64,000 nucleotides of DNA from Aquiflexum sp. TKW24L (GTDB lineage: Bacteria > Bacteroidota > Bacteroidia > Cytophagales > Cyclobacteriaceae). The notes beneath the pieces were generated by a model. The model did not search any database. It was not told the DNA's origin and worked only from the letters and a program-made list of their open reading frames with translations. A program made the translations under genes and the position numbers. The DNA lies in contig NZ_JAMFLG010000008.1 of NCBI RefSeq assembly GCF_023502205.1, positions 62,001-126,000 on the forward strand, in the 5' to 3' direction. How positions within the stretch are numbered: the first letter of the stretch is position 1; every line of letters begins with the position of its first letter. This document shows positions 62,717 through 64,000 of this stretch, piece after piece.

Positions 62717-63836
62717 GTCAAAAGTACTGGTGGATGTGTTTTACCTGTATGTGGCCCAAACAGGAATCAAGACATATATGCTCACACTTTGCGAGGAGAT
62801 TTCGAATAATCCCGATAGCGAATTTGATTATGTCATCAGCCCGGATTTTCGGAAAGTCAACCAAAATCAGTTCTTCCGTGGCAAAACTGCCAAATGGAAA
62901 AATATCCTTTTCCAACTCCTCTACTTCGTCAGAAAACAGTTTGCACTTCCAGTTCTTTCCTATGTCAACCAGGCAGATCTTGTTTTGAGCCCAGACATAA
63001 TGAGTCCGATTTGGGCAAGAGGGAAAAAGGTTTCGGTCATTCATGACACTTTCTTTTGGGACAATCCTGAGCATTACCAAAGTCTCTGGTTAAAGTATTA
63101 CTTGTATTATCTGGAAAAAGGTTTGAGGAAAAACGGAGAAATCATCACCATCACCCATTTTTCAAAAATGAAGTTGCAGGAATTACCCGCCTTCAAATCC
63201 ATTCCCATCAGGGTGGTGTACCAAGCTTCAGGACTTTCGGAAGCAAAATTGGAAATTGCCCATGCCGAAAAATCCCCAAGGTATTTCCTTCATGTGGGCG
63301 TATTGGAAAAAAGGAAAAATCTCGGCTTGCTGATTTCAGCTTTTGAGAAACTTGTCCGGCAGCAGGATTACGAAGATATTCAGCTTGTCTTGGTGGGCCA
63401 AAGAGGACCACGGGAAACACTCGATGACCACGATCATTTGATCAGTTTGGTAGATTCCTTGGGACTGAAAAGCAAAGTCATTTTCACAGGATATGTTACC
63501 CAAGAAAAACTTGCTTCCTATTTCCAACACGCATTGGCTTATGTCTTCCCCTCGGCCAATGAAGGCTTTGGGTTGCCGATTTTGGAGGCTTTTTCTTTTG
63601 GATTGCCCGTCATCATCTCCAGACAGGGAGCATTGATGGAAGTAGCAGGAGGTGCTGCTTTGGTTTTGGAAAATAATGACACCCCATCCTTGCAGAAAGC
63701 CATGGAACTTTTGGTGAAGGATTCTGACCTCAGAAAGGAATTGGGTGAAAAGGGGAGAATCAGGTTGAAGGAATTTTCCACGGAGAAGTTTTTCCTATCT
63801 TTGGAGCAGGCATTTAAAGAAATTCTGAATGGGTAA
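62703..63836 (+). CDS. Glycosyltransferase family 4 of the polysaccharide locus
   Basis: 377 residues. GT-B pattern: N-lobe KVLVDVFYLYVAQTGIKTYMLTL, a DTFFWDNPEHYQS stretch, then C-lobe with FLHVGVLEKRKNLGLLISAFEKL, VLVGQRGPRETLDD and the donor motif FPSANEGFGLPILEAFSFGLPVI (E-x7-E). Such enzymes add mannose, glucose or similar in surface polysaccharides. Start ATG 62703 overlaps the ligase gene; its stop overlaps the next gene by eight bases. Confidence 0.92.
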   Translation: MGRAKSKVLVDVFYLYVAQTGIKTYMLTLCEEISNNPDSEFDYVISPDFRKVNQNQFFRGKTAKWKNILFQLLYFVRKQFALPVLSYVNQADLVLSPDIMSPIWARGKKVSVIHDTFFWDNPEHYQSLWLKYYLYYLEKGLRKNGEIITITHFSKMKLQELPAFKSIPIRVVYQASGLSEAKLEIAHAEKSPRYFLHVGVLEKRKNLGLLISAFEKLVRQQDYEDIQLVLVGQRGPRETLDDHDHLISLVDSLGLKSKVIFTGYVTQEKLASYFQHALAYVFPSANEGFGLPILEAFSFGLPVIISRQGALMEVAGGAALVLENNDTPSLQKAMELLVKDSDLRKELGEKGRIRLKEFSTEKFFLSLEQAFKEILNG

Positions 63837-64000
63837 TTTCCTAGGCAAAACCGTCTCCAAACTCACAGGCATCGACCTCAGCGACCGCTTTGGTGGTAAA
63901 TGGGACTCCATTTCGACTTTGGGGGTGATGGCAAGGATGGGAATCTGGATGGTCCGGGGATTGTGGCTCCGATGGAGATTTGGAGCTGTCAAAGGGCTAT
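63829..64000 (+). CDS. N-terminal part of an unidentified gene, possibly an acyltransferase (cut by window edge)
   Basis: 57 codons are visible from ATG 63829, overlapping the previous gene by eight bases. The start MGNFLGKTVSKLTGIDLSD and the stretch TLGVMARMGIWMVRGLWLRWRF, with an amphipathic or hydrophobic segment, resemble the beginnings of hexapeptide-type acyltransferases in polysaccharide loci. No catalytic motif is included, so this is only a suggestion. Confidence 0.45.
   Translation, partial: MGNFLGKTVSKLTGIDLSDRFGGKWDSISTLGVMARMGIWMVRGLWLRWRFGAVKGL

Overview
The window looks like a chromosomal segment of a Bacteroidota bacterium, most likely order Cytophagales (Cyclobacteriaceae-like). 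The evidence is secreted proteins ending in type IX secretion (T9SS) gliding-motility sorting domains, a GldB-like lipoprotein, SprB-type repeats, TAnnTTTG-like promoter boxes just upstream of start codons, fasciclin proteins and a Bacteroidota-style Wzx/Wzy polysaccharide locus. No tRNA, rRNA, CRISPR array, transposase or complete prophage was recognised.

Layout. 1-4400: a giant DUF11/T9SS surface protein (running off the left edge) behind a small secreted protein. 4.6-12.6 kb: an ALDH3-type aldehyde dehydrogenase, a P1 (DmpA-like) peptidase broken by a frameshift, an iron-sulfur (6-4)-type photolyase, an SprB-repeat/PKD adhesin and lysA. 12.7-18 kb: an overlapping histidine kinase/response regulator pair with a BNR-repeat lipoprotein, a transglutaminase-like secreted protein and rlmH. 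18.2-21.1 kb: a visibly AT-rich two-gene insert, a TIR-domain protein followed by a protein with 25-residue Trp-rich repeats; this is the best candidate for an undescribed (defence-like) system. 21.5-26.3 kb: fasciclin protein, YcxB-like protein, Fur-family regulator and a large zinc metalloprotease. 26.4-30.4 kb: a biosynthetic cluster of FAD oxidoreductase, UbiA prenyltransferase, type III polyketide synthase and methyltransferase. 30.4-40.4 kb: MscS channel, a lipoprotein/small-protein group, a membrane-anchored MutS-like ATPase, purK-purE, a DUF3127 protein with an SSB-like tail, an ECF sigma factor with a small overlapping partner and a CNNM/CorC-type transporter. 40.8-44.1 kb: a 1092-residue LRR-Roc-COR (Roco) protein with a TIR/toxin-like C-terminal domain and an LRR array that expanded recently at the DNA level. 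44.3-51.6 kb: alpha/beta hydrolase, a palindromic composite repeat, nth, an AsnB-type synthetase, a glycosyltransferase, GldB-like lipoprotein and a two-FAS1 lipoprotein. 51.7-64 kb: the start of an exopolysaccharide/O-antigen locus (radical SAM/SPASM, SLBB export protein, Wzz, Wzx, methyltransferase, GT2, epimerase, O-antigen ligase/polymerase, GT4, next gene cut by the right edge).

How it fits together. Much of the window concerns the cell envelope: T9SS-exported adhesins, lipoproteins and the polysaccharide pathway. Housekeeping genes (lysA, rlmH, purEK, nth) lie between them. Two separate loci, the TIR/W-repeat pair and the Roco protein, carry TIR or TIR-like modules of the sort used in bacterial immune signalling. 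Short intergenic inverted repeats at 23.7 kb and 45.3 kb resemble dispersed repeats of this phylum.
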